A DNA stretch of 17,620 nucleotides. Origin: Phycisphaerae bacterium (GTDB lineage Bacteria; Planctomycetota; Phycisphaerae; SM23-33). Both the position numbers and the translations under genes were made by a program. Numbering within the stretch: position 1 is the first letter of the stretch; each line of letters begins with the position of its first letter. This document shows positions 1-6,080 of this stretch, piece after piece. The notes below the pieces were generated by a model, which searched no databases, had not been told where the DNA came from, and saw nothing but the letters and a program-made list of their open reading frames with translations. The stretch is from assembly GCA_022866005.1 (NCBI GenBank), contig JALHTV010000172.1, positions 1 to 17,620 of the forward strand, given 5' to 3'.

Positions 1-10
1 ACCTGTTTGG

Positions 11-118
11 CTAGGCTATGGGTGCCCCTGTGACACGGGGGGCCCCACCGCAGGTCACCTCTGAGAGTTGTTGGCGCTTCTCAAGCGTCGGCGGACGATA
101 GGGCTTCTTGATCTCCAT
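11..118 (-). CDS. RiPP precursor peptide 1, lasso-type leader
   Basis: This 35-residue ORF is one of three paralogous precursors in the locus. The leader (residues 1-22) carries KKPYRPPTLEK and LSEVT. Tyr7, Pro10, Leu12 and Thr22 sit at exactly the spacing of the lasso-leader motif YxxPxLxxxGxFxxxT; the usual Gly and Phe are Gln16 and Leu18. By family rule the B2 protease would cut one residue after Thr22, which is Cys23 here, leaving the core GGAPRVTGAPIA. Gly1 fits a lasso core, but there is no Asp or Glu at core positions 7-9, so the classical isopeptide ring cannot form. The start has a GAGAGGA ribosome-binding site 6 nt upstream. It lies 53 nt downstream of precursor 2 in the same orientation. 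Precursor identity is inferred from leader similarity and the neighbouring B1/B2 genes; the modification is unknown. Confidence 0.72.
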   Translation of the reverse strand: MEIKKPYRPPTLEKRQQLSEVTCGGAPRVTGAPIA

Positions 119-171
119 ACTGTTTCCTCTCGGTCAGCACCGCGGCGAAGCGGCATTGCTTACCCGTTTGT

Positions 172-291
172 CTAGCGTCCCGGGGTGTACGGATCCCCTG
201 TGACGTAGCTGGGCCCGTCCTGCCCCGTGACGTCGGAAAGCTTTTGCAGTTTCTCCAACACAGGGTGGATATATGGCTTCTTGCACTTCAT
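172..291 (-). CDS. RiPP precursor peptide 2, lasso-type leader
   Basis: This 39-residue ORF has the same leader as its paralogues: KKPYIHPVLEK followed by LSDVT, with Tyr7, Pro10, Leu12 and Thr22 in lasso-leader spacing. If cleavage falls one residue after Thr22, the core is QDGPSYVTGDPYTPGR. It is the longest of the three and the only one with acidic residues (core positions 2 and 10). Neither is at the 7-9 position used for lasso rings, and position 1 would be Gln rather than Gly, Cys, Ser or Ala. A cut one residue later would put Asp at 1 and Asp at 9, which still leaves an unusual first residue. Its ribosome-binding site is weak (GGA far from the ATG). It probably forms a unit with precursor 1, and a terminator-like hairpin separates it from precursor 3. 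Confidence 0.72.
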   Translation of the reverse strand: MKCKKPYIHPVLEKLQKLSDVTGQDGPSYVTGDPYTPGR

Positions 292-470
292 GGGTTCTGG
301 TCCAGTCGCAGCCGATCAGCCACAGAAGCCCGGCACTTCAGCGGTTCGTCCCGAAACAGGTGCGCGCATCCTCAAGGTGACTTCGGACACGTTTGGGCAG
401 GAATCTAGCACAGTCCCGGGCCTCGCACAAGGCCTTCCTCGGCAGAATTCTCCGGCCCCGAGTCCCCCAG
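172..470 (-). repeat. Tandem duplicate unit: precursor 2 plus upstream region
   Basis: The DNA upstream of precursor 2 aligns over roughly 180 bp with the DNA upstream of precursor 3. Shared blocks include GGGCCTCG-ACAAGG (about 420-432 here, 835-847 in the other unit), CGGCAGAAT and AGGAA-CTA-CAC. The alignment runs on into sequence matching the last codons of the B2 gene, so a dead copy of the B2 3' end sits at about 425-470. This accounts for the gene-poor stretch 292-601. Identity was judged by eye at about 60-70 percent. Confidence 0.6.
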
Positions 471-541
471 GCCTGGCCCCCCGGATGTGCGGCCCATGGA
501 CGTCGAAAGTGAGCTGGCGAGGGAGGCCTAAACCGGATGAT

Positions 542-572
542 AAAGAGAAGGAGCGACAGGGCGTGCCGCTCC
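542..572 (-). terminator. Rho-independent terminator-like hairpin after precursor 3
   Basis: Read on the minus strand, a 9-bp stem (GGAGCGGCA paired with TGTCGCTCC, one G-T pair) closes a 5-nt loop and is followed by TTCTCTTTATC. It lies 30 nt after the precursor 3 stop. It would separate precursor 3 from precursors 2 and 1, or act as an attenuator that keeps distal precursors at lower dose. Confidence 0.55.
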
Positions 573-601
573 TTGTGCTAGCCGCTCTACAGATCTCTGC
601 G

Positions 602-706
602 TCAACCTATGACGCCGGCCGTGGTGGGAGGCCCGTTCTGTGTCACGTCAGAGAGCTTCTCCCGCTTCTCCAGCACGGGCTTGACGTAAGGCTTCTTGGG
701 TTTCAT
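602..706 (-). CDS. RiPP precursor peptide 3, lasso-type leader
   Basis: This 34-residue ORF is the first precursor downstream of the B2 protease gene (123 nt away, same strand). The leader reads KKPYVKPVLEK then LSDVT, matching paralogues 1 and 2 at nearly every position. After the conserved Thr22 and one further residue (Gln23), the predicted core is NGPPTTAGVIG: 11 residues, no acidic residue and no Cys, and Asn in first place. A lasso macrolactam is therefore not possible from this core. The start codon has a good Shine-Dalgarno (AAGGAGAGG, 2-6 nt before ATG). A GC-rich hairpin with a U-rich tail lies 30 nt past the stop codon and may end the B1-B2-precursor transcript. The peptide is too short for default gene callers. 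Confidence 0.75.
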   Translation of the reverse strand: MKPKKPYVKPVLEKREKLSDVTQNGPPTTAGVIG

Positions 707-880
707 GGCCTCTCCTTCAGTTGCGGCCCATCAGGCATAGGGGCGCAACGCTCCGGCGGTTCCTCTCAGAATCGTGGGTCGTATTCCGACTCTCACGTCA
801 GACGAACCTGCATAGGAAGCTACCACATTCATGGGCCTCGAACAAGGCCCTGGCCGGCAGAATCCTCCTGCGCCGCATCC
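602..880 (-). repeat. Tandem duplicate unit: precursor 3 plus B2 3' end
   Basis: This is the probable parental unit. It comprises the 3' end of the B2 gene (829 to about 880), a spacer and precursor 3. The second copy lies about 415-430 bp further left. The spacer holds the ribosome-binding site of precursor 3; I see no convincing sigma-70 promoter in it. Confidence 0.55.
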
Positions 881-1299
881 CCATGGGTCAGGACCACCGC
901 CACCGGGCTCTTGGGGGGCCAGGTCAGGACCATGTCATGGAGCGTCACCCACCCGTGGGCCTGGATTCGGGGGCACGGCTGGTTCTGCGGATACACGCCG
1001 ATCCGCAACACGGCCGGGTAACCCGCCAGGCGCAGGAAGTGAAACAGGGTCAGGGAGTGTCGCAGGCAGGAGCGGCGGCGCATATTTCGGGGATTCTTCA
1101 GGCGTTGCGCCACACGCTCAGCGATCTCCTGCCAGGCGATGCTCCGGTAGAGGGCTAGGCGGGCAGGGGGCGTCAGCAGACGCAGCAACCGCTTGAGCGG
1201 CAAGAACTTGACCAGCAGAGGAATCAGCGTCGCCACCAGCCAGATGTGCGCCCGTAACAGCAGCAATCGCAGCGACTTGGAGTCGCTAGGGTTGTTCAA
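829..1299 (-). CDS. Lasso-type B2 leader peptidase (McjB C-terminal, transglutaminase-like)
   Basis: About 156 aa. The C-terminal half has the Cys-His-Asp arrangement of the McjB/B2 family: Cys78 in RRSCLRHSLTLF, His115 in QAHGWV and Asp122 in LHD. The stretch LAGYPAVLRIGVYPQ between them is also typical. Members of this family are cysteine proteases that cut RiPP leaders after the residue following a conserved Thr, working with a B1 recognition protein. The N-terminus is hydrophobic (residues 18-34), as often in stand-alone B2 proteins. No ATG fits. I choose TTG at 1299 because AGGAG lies 10 nt upstream; this overlaps the end of the B1 gene by 14 nt, implying coupled translation. A TTG at 1317 is also open. 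The last ~20 residues go beyond the usual domain end, and their DNA has been copied into the repeat unit to the left. Confidence 0.85.
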   Translation of the reverse strand: MNNPSDSKSLRLLLLRAHIWLVATLIPLLVKFLPLKRLLRLLTPPARLALYRSIAWQEIAERVAQRLKNPRNMRRRSCLRHSLTLFHFLRLAGYPAVLRIGVYPQNQPCPRIQAHGWVTLHDMVLTWPPKSPVAVVLTHGDAAQEDSAGQGLVRGP

Positions 1300-1579
1300 C
1301 CAGCAGTTTCTCCTCAAGAAGCTTGCCCGCCAAGGCGGTCATGTCCCGGGTAAGGTCCTCTGGCGAGACCTCATACTCCTGCCAAAGGGCTTCAATGGCC
1401 TCCGCCAGCGTCCGCCGGCCGTCCAGTGCCTGCAAAAAGGCGGCGCTGGTCTCGTTGCAGGTGTACAGGTACCCGGAGTTGAGGGAGAACACGACGGTGT
1501 CCGAGCCGGGGCCCAGCGACTGGTAGGTCACGTCGTCGGCCAGCTTCAGTCGCGCGTTCAGCGGCGGCGTCGAGGTCAT
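1286..1579 (-). CDS. PqqD-like RiPP recognition element (B1 protein)
   Basis: About 97 aa, the usual length for a stand-alone PqqD/B1 recognition protein. Family features are DTVVFSLNSGYLYTCNETSAAFLQALDG (residues about 27-54, written here only as a location), followed by a helical half with TLAEAIEALWQEYEV and a C-terminal LLEEKLL helix. Such proteins form a winged-helix fold that binds the leader peptide as an extra beta strand and presents it to the modifying enzyme or protease. Start at 1579 is chosen for GGAGG 8 nt upstream; an in-frame ATG 30 nt earlier lacks this. It is followed directly by the overlapping B2 gene and then the precursors, so leader capture and cleavage are encoded together. 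Confidence 0.88.
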   Translation of the reverse strand: MTSTPPLNARLKLADDVTYQSLGPGSDTVVFSLNSGYLYTCNETSAAFLQALDGRRTLAEAIEALWQEYEVSPEDLTRDMTALAGKLLEEKLLVEQP

Positions 1580-1626
1580 TGAAGGCCCTCCAGGGGGGTC
1601 CTCGTGCAACCGGATTCGACGCAGGC

Positions 1627-1656
1627 ATTGTATGCCGGCCCCCCGGCGTCCCGCAA
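1627..1656 (-). promoter_or_regulatory. Possible sigma-70 promoter of the B1-B2-precursor unit
   Basis: On the minus strand, TTGCGG (1656-1651) and TACAAT (1632-1627) are separated by 18 bp, about 48 nt before the B1 start. The spacer contains a palindrome, GCCGG-CCCC-CCGGC on the plus strand (1634-1647), which could be an operator or a coincidence of GC-rich DNA. It would uncouple the RiPP genes from the lipoprotein gene upstream. Confidence 0.4.
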
Positions 1657-1702
1657 TCCACCGTCGGCTTCGGGGCCCGGACCGGGCAAGGCCAGGCGGG
1701 CG

Positions 1703-4700
1703 CTATTTCTCCAGGCGCACGTCCGCCCAGTCGATGCTGGAGGCGATGTTGCGCGATCGGCCGAGGACTTCCAGCTCCAGGTTCTTGACGCCACTGACGT
1801 CCACGTCGATGCTCACGGGCTTGGAGTCGATGCCGAAAGGTGGCGACTTGTACAGTTCCTTCCCGTCCCCGCGGACCCCGAAGATCACCTGCGGGCCCTC
1901 GTCCGTCTGGGCCTCTGTGTCCCGGAGCTTGGGGTCGATCTCGATGCCCAGGGTGGCCCTCAGGCGCTTCCAGTTGCCGCCGGACAGATCGAACGCGGCC
2001 AGGCACGGCTCATCCCAGAAGTTCACTGCGATGCCCTTGGCGTAGGTCTTCCCGGCCAGCGTGATGGGTTTTCCCTGCCAGTTCAGGTCCCGCGTCATGT
2101 GGCGGAAGTTGCCTTGCGCTTTGGTTTCCAGCACGTCGCTCAGCATGACCGCCCGTTCGGCCGTCGCGAGCGACAGCCGGGTGGGCGCCTTGCGCCGGGC
2201 GAGCTGGGCACGGGCGGAGGGATCTCCGGCGATCAGATACTTCTCGTTGAGCCGCCAATCGTGGTCGAAGCGTCCCCAGGCGACGACGTTGCGGAAGTAG
2301 TCCTCTTCGGGGGCTATTCGGCCATCGTCGATGACGTAGTCCACCTGGTCCGGCAGGCGGCCGCCCCAGGACATGGCGTCCGCGGAGTTGGCGGCCACGA
2401 CGCACACGTCGCGATCGGCGTTCAGCGGGTGGGGGTAGACCATCCTGACGGCAGCATCGGTGATGTCGAACGCCCGCCCGTCGATCGTGACCCTGTTCGG
2501 CTCGATCGTCAGAGGGAGGTCCTTGGACAGCCGGGCGGTGACGGCGTTGTCTTCCGGCCCGCCGAACAGCGCCAGGGAATACTTGCGGATCTGCTCGTCG
2601 GTGATCTCGGTGTCGGTGAAGTACCGCGGTTCCACGTGCTGCCATTCCTTCCAGTCGTCGCGGGCCCGCTCAGCGAGTAAGCGGCAGAATCGCCTCATCC
2701 GCTCGTCCTTGGAGGTGGTGCCGACGACGATGGCGAAGGGTGTCGGCCCCGTCCCTTTCTTGACCCGCGTGCCGGGAACGTAGCCCTTGGCTCGAAGGAG
2801 GATCTGGCCGTCGAGCGTGACCTGGGGACTGGCCGCCTGGCCGTTCCAGATCACGCGGAACGGCTTGGCCGTGTCGAGCAGGTCTTTAGCGGGGTTGAGG
2901 CGCACCTGGAGGACGTTCTGGCTCCAGAGGATGATCGTGTCCCCGCCGGTGACGGCGGCGTCCACCAGCATGAAGGCGAAAGGATCTTCCTGCTGCTCGG
3001 CGTGGACCCAATGGGCATTGGCCCCGTGGAGCGCGGGCGCCCGCAGCCGCACGTGGCGAGGGTTGCGGCAGAGCCGCTGGGGGAGGAACCATTCCAGGAT
3101 GGCGTCCTCAGCGCTCCACCCCGTGTGTCCCTTGCCGGGGAGCTCCTGATAGCGAATGTTGTACCCCCAGCGCTGAAGCATCCGCACCGCGTAGCGGGAG
3201 TTCTCGACGTTGACCGACCTGTCGCTGTCACCGTGGTTGACGAAGACCGGGGTGTTCAGCAGCGATTCCGCCTGGGCGAAGCTGCTGTCGCCCTCCTCCA
3301 TCGCCAGCCGCTGCGGAGACCAGGCGGCCAGCTCCTGGGGGCTCGTCCAGAGGTGGTAGTCCCAGCCGCCGGAGACCGGCGCCAAGGCGGCGAAGACGTC
3401 CGTGTGTCGCGTGCCGACGTACCAGGCGCCCCCGCCGCCCATGGACTGGCCCATCAGGTAGATCCTGTCGGCGTCCACGCTGAACTTCTGCCGGGCCAGC
3501 GCCACGGCGTGCATCACGTCGGCCTCGCCGATGCCTTGATAGCCGGTGTTGCCCCGGCCGTGGGGCTCCAGCCGGAAGATGCCATACCTCTCCGTCACGG
3601 ATCTGTGGCGCGTGCCGGGATCGTCGTCGGCGTATTCGGGGTTGCGCGAGTTGCGCCCGTGAAGATAGACCACCATCGGGTACTTCTTGGCGGGATCGTA
3701 ATCGGGGGGCACGTACAGTCGGGCGAACTGGGGCGAACCGTCCACCTCGTCGCGCCAGGCCAGGCGGCAGAAGCCGTTCGCCGCGGCGGGATTCTTCTCC
3801 AGGGGCTCCGCCTCGTGGTACTCCAGCAACGCCAGGATGATCTTCCCCAGCTCCGCCCCTTCGGCCGGCTGGGTCGTGGCTTCGGGGACGCTCTCTCTCT
3901 CTCTCAAGCGAAACCGCAGGATGTCGCGCGCGAGGCGCTTCTTGAGCACGACCGGATCATCGGAGTCTCCCGGAAGCCGCTCGGCCTCCTTCAAGACGTC
4001 TGCGACCCCCTGCTTCCAGTCGCCTTTGTACCACGTCAGCTCTTGGGTTATCGGTTTTCCGTCCGGCGTTCGGGCTAGGGCGCGGATTTCATAGGGGCCG
4101 TCGGCCCAGGCCGCCGTCTCAAACGTGTGCGTCTGCCCCCGGGGCACCTGGGCCGTCGCGACCGACCGACCCGGTCCCCGGACCTCCACGGTCACGGTGG
4201 GAGAGGGCTGGCGGTTGTCATTGGTCACCGTCACGGCCAACTGGGTGCCGCCGTCCTTGGGCGGCACGATCGACGGGCGCAGCAGCGCCGAGGAGTCAGT
4301 GGGTGTGTCCACCTGGTCTCTCACCCCTAGCGTGAACGTCCACCGGTCGCCGCCCCCGGCGATGCGGACCAACAAGGCATTGTCCCCCTCGGCCAGCGAG
4401 ACGGTCGGCCTGGCCGATCGGTCCTTGGGAGTCAGGACGACCTTGCCGTTCCAGTACACGGTCGCGGGCGCCCTGCTGGCGAGCGACAGGACGGCCTTGC
4501 CGGGGCTATCGCGATGGATCGTGGCGTAGGCATACACGACGCAGGGCTTCTCCCTGGCGGCCGGGCAGACCTCGCGCACGTCAATCAGGTCGGCCTTGGC
4601 GGAGTAGGGCACCCACGTGTAGCGCGTGCCGTCCTTGGCGGTCATCGTCTGGCCCTTCTGCGGCCTGACGTTCGCCTCACCGCCCGCCGGGGCTAGATGG

Positions 4701-4981
4701 TCCACCGGCGCCGCCGGTTCAATGGCAGCCGCGGTGGTAGGCTGGCTGCCGGCCGGGGTGGGGGGAGGGGCTGGCTCGAGGAAGGGTCCGCACACCAGGT
4801 AGTCCCGGGGGTACTCCGGGCCCAAGGGCGCCCACGGCTGGCGCATCTGGTCCTTCAGGTCCGCCGCGGTGCTCTGGGCGGCGGGGGCGGCTGGCTTAGC
4901 AAGCTCGCAGCCGCCGGCGGACAGACCCAGCAAGACAATTGCAACGCCCCACAGGCATGACACGGCCGCATCGCGTCGCAT
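1703..4981 (-). CDS. Secreted lipoprotein alpha/beta-hydrolase with C-terminal NPCBM domain
   Basis: About 1092 aa. The N-terminus is a lipoprotein signal ending in LSAGGC (Cys about residue 25), so it should be exported and lipid-anchored. A beta-sandwich-like region (about 125-225) has WNGK and NALLVRI features of jelly-roll accessory domains. The esterase core (about 410-635) contains YLHGRNSR, the nucleophile elbow GQSMGG (Ser513), HGDSDRSV (Asp585 or 587) and GKGHTGW (His619), as in PHB-depolymerase/feruloyl-esterase-like and prolyl-oligopeptidase-like hydrolases. An uncharacterised region follows, then an NPCBM/NEW2 domain (about 945-1092) with GIAVNFWDEP and SSIDWADVRLEK. A role in plant or algal polysaccharide deacylation is inferred; the substrate is unknown. 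Start at 4981 is chosen over 5017 because GGTGGAG precedes it and the signal peptide then begins normally (MRRDAAV). The 124-nt gap to the B1 gene holds a candidate promoter. Confidence 0.85.
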   Translation of the reverse strand: MRRDAAVSCLWGVAIVLLGLSAGGCELAKPAAPAAQSTAADLKDQMRQPWAPLGPEYPRDYLVCGPFLEPAPPPTPAGSQPTTAAAIEPAAPVDHLAPAGGEANVRPQKGQTMTAKDGTRYTWVPYSAKADLIDVREVCPAAREKPCVVYAYATIHRDSPGKAVLSLASRAPATVYWNGKVVLTPKDRSARPTVSLAEGDNALLVRIAGGGDRWTFTLGVRDQVDTPTDSSALLRPSIVPPKDGGTQLAVTVTNDNRQPSPTVTVEVRGPGRSVATAQVPRGQTHTFETAAWADGPYEIRALARTPDGKPITQELTWYKGDWKQGVADVLKEAERLPGDSDDPVVLKKRLARDILRFRLRERESVPEATTQPAEGAELGKIILALLEYHEAEPLEKNPAAANGFCRLAWRDEVDGSPQFARLYVPPDYDPAKKYPMVVYLHGRNSRNPEYADDDPGTRHRSVTERYGIFRLEPHGRGNTGYQGIGEADVMHAVALARQKFSVDADRIYLMGQSMGGGGAWYVGTRHTDVFAALAPVSGGWDYHLWTSPQELAAWSPQRLAMEEGDSSFAQAESLLNTPVFVNHGDSDRSVNVENSRYAVRMLQRWGYNIRYQELPGKGHTGWSAEDAILEWFLPQRLCRNPRHVRLRAPALHGANAHWVHAEQQEDPFAFMLVDAAVTGGDTIILWSQNVLQVRLNPAKDLLDTAKPFRVIWNGQAASPQVTLDGQILLRAKGYVPGTRVKKGTGPTPFAIVVGTTSKDERMRRFCRLLAERARDDWKEWQHVEPRYFTDTEITDEQIRKYSLALFGGPEDNAVTARLSKDLPLTIEPNRVTIDGRAFDITDAAVRMVYPHPLNADRDVCVVAANSADAMSWGGRLPDQVDYVIDDGRIAPEEDYFRNVVAWGRFDHDWRLNEKYLIAGDPSARAQLARRKAPTRLSLATAERAVMLSDVLETKAQGNFRHMTRDLNWQGKPITLAGKTYAKGIAVNFWDEPCLAAFDLSGGNWKRLRATLGIEIDPKLRDTEAQTDEGPQVIFGVRGDGKELYKSPPFGIDSKPVSIDVDVSGVKNLELEVLGRSRNIASSIDWADVRLEK

Positions 4982-5153
4982 GTGACTCTCCACCATTAGC
5001 TGCCCATGCTCTCTCAAAGAACTGAAAAGGGAGCCGCATCCTAACGCAGACAGCCGCCGCAGGCCAGGAAGTGTTCCAGGTGTGACTCAGCCAGCCGCCT
5101 CTGCCTGGCCGATCCATGTTGTCCCTCCTACGGTGCCGGGACCGTCTGCGGAG

Positions 5154-5348
5154 GGTATCGTTGAGGTTGGTAACCTCGTACACCTCGCCCCCTCGCCCGC
5201 CCGCGGTGAACATGCCGTAGCCCTCCGCCCCAGGGAAGGCCGCTATCTGGGCGGTCAACAGCTCCCGCTGCTCCAGGGCTTCAAAGACGGGCGGGGCCGG
5301 AGACCCCCACCGGCCAATCGACCTGTGGGCGAGGAGCCCCAGGCGTCT
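5154..5348 (-). pseudogene. Remnant of a secreted pectate-lyase-like protein (N-terminus only)
   Basis: In one open frame the minus strand reads PPVFEALEQRELLTAQ, then IAAFPGAEGYGMFTAGGRGG, then EVYEVTNLNDT. The first part resembles the planctomycete LEPR-XLL motif found near the N-termini of secreted proteins. The second is the typical opening of pectate-lyase-family beta-helix proteins. The frame is open back to a stop at 5349-5351 without an ATG. After LNDT the similarity ends, and the reading frame continues as arginine-rich sequence toward the lipoprotein start. So both the start and more than 80 percent of the enzyme are missing. It is a scar of a lost polysaccharide lyase beside the surviving esterase, which fits a former carbohydrate-degradation locus. 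Confidence 0.65.
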
Positions 5349-5816
5349 TCACCAAGGCCCGCAATAGCCTCCTAACCGATGGGAGGGAGGTCCATGAGAA
5401 CACCCGGCCGGGGCAACAGGCGCCAGCGGCAGCTCGCGGAGCCGGACCTCTTCGTTCCTCCCTGGCCTGCTGTCAGGAAGTCGGCGCGGTAGCCTGCACG
5501 TGGCAACCGACAAGAGTACATTATGCAACGGTTTGCCGATTCCCAAACGGGGAGAATGACACAAAACACGCAGACATGGGCGGTTCTTCTGGCGAGCGGT
5601 GGCCTATGTGGCCCTGGGCGGCCCGCTGAGGCGAATCGAACACAGCGACCGAGGACAACCAACAGTGGGACACCGGGGCAAGTGTTCCTGCGGTCGAAAC
5701 AGTCTCTCCGAGAACCGCGCCGGTAGGCCTACGCTGCTTATCAGTGAAGGCGCACATCGCGCCCTTCCAACACCCTTGCGCTAAGGCCAGCTCCTCGTTA
5801 GGATTCTGTACGGATT
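5349..5816. other. Gene-poor region with one copy of a 32-nt repeat
   Basis: The open frames here on both strands are short, overlap each other and show no recognisable motif. The only structure I can support is the repeat copy at 5678-5709. Confidence 0.5.
5678..5709 (+). repeat. Dispersed 32-nt imperfect repeat, copy A
   Basis: Begins GCAAGTGTTCCTG and ends TCGAAACAGTCTCTCC. It matches copy B (8714-8745) at 27 of 32 positions and copy C (11240-11271) at 27 of 32. All copies lie between genes and in the same orientation. On the minus strand a shared frame reads ETVSTAGTLAPVS in this copy. Confidence 0.55.
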
Positions 5817-6080
5817 ATGCTGTTTACCCCGTCCATCGAAGAAGCCCTAGCCTTGGCCCACAGGGTGGACCCAAAGTATGCGCCCGATTGGCAAAGCCGG
5901 CCAGCAGAAGACCAGGCCGCGCGGACCTGCCTGTTCCCGAGCGAGGGCGGCCCGAACGCAGCCTGCCTCCCATTGGCCCCGTCTGTCCGCGAGGCGGAAA
6001 AACTGTTGAAGGCGGCGCTCGAAAAGGAGACGATGGCCAATAGAGTCTACCATGCAACTGCCTTCTCGAAACGCCGGTGA
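5817..6080 (+). CDS. Small hypothetical protein upstream of radical SAM gene
   Basis: An 87-aa ORF with no recognised family. The composition looks protein-like (SIEEALALAHRVDPKYAPDW near the start; SVREAEKLLKAALEKE helix at 58-73) and most codons end in G or C, as in neighbouring genes. It overlaps the annotated radical SAM start by 29 nt. If the alternative radical SAM start at 6082 is right, its TGA (6078-6080) is one base from that ATG, a stop-start arrangement suggesting coupling. A strong AAAGGAG precedes an internal ATG at 6033 in this frame, which would give a 15-residue leader peptide instead. No clear ribosome-binding site precedes 5817. It could be a real small partner gene, a translated leader, or chance. 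Confidence 0.38.
   Translation: MLFTPSIEEALALAHRVDPKYAPDWQSRPAEDQAARTCLFPSEGGPNAACLPLAPSVREAEKLLKAALEKETMANRVYHATAFSKRR

Noticed and set aside
227..1158. Plus-strand open frames over the RiPP genes
   Set aside because: No motifs, and they run opposite the precursor and B2 genes, which have family-level support on the minus strand.
3891..3905. CT dinucleotide run as a phase-variation tract
   Set aside because: Only about seven units, inside a coding region where it encodes RERES; too short and too far inside the gene to claim switching.
1604..4078. Long plus-strand open frames of 358 aa opposite the lipoprotein gene
   Set aside because: They are antisense to a gene with clear signal peptide, catalytic triad and NPCBM domain, and have no motifs; open antisense frames are common in GC-rich DNA.
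5521..5757. 78-aa minus-strand ORF containing repeat copy A as a gene
   Set aside because: The repeat frame is similar in the three copies, but the surrounding frames are closed by stops or unrelated, so no common gene can be supported.
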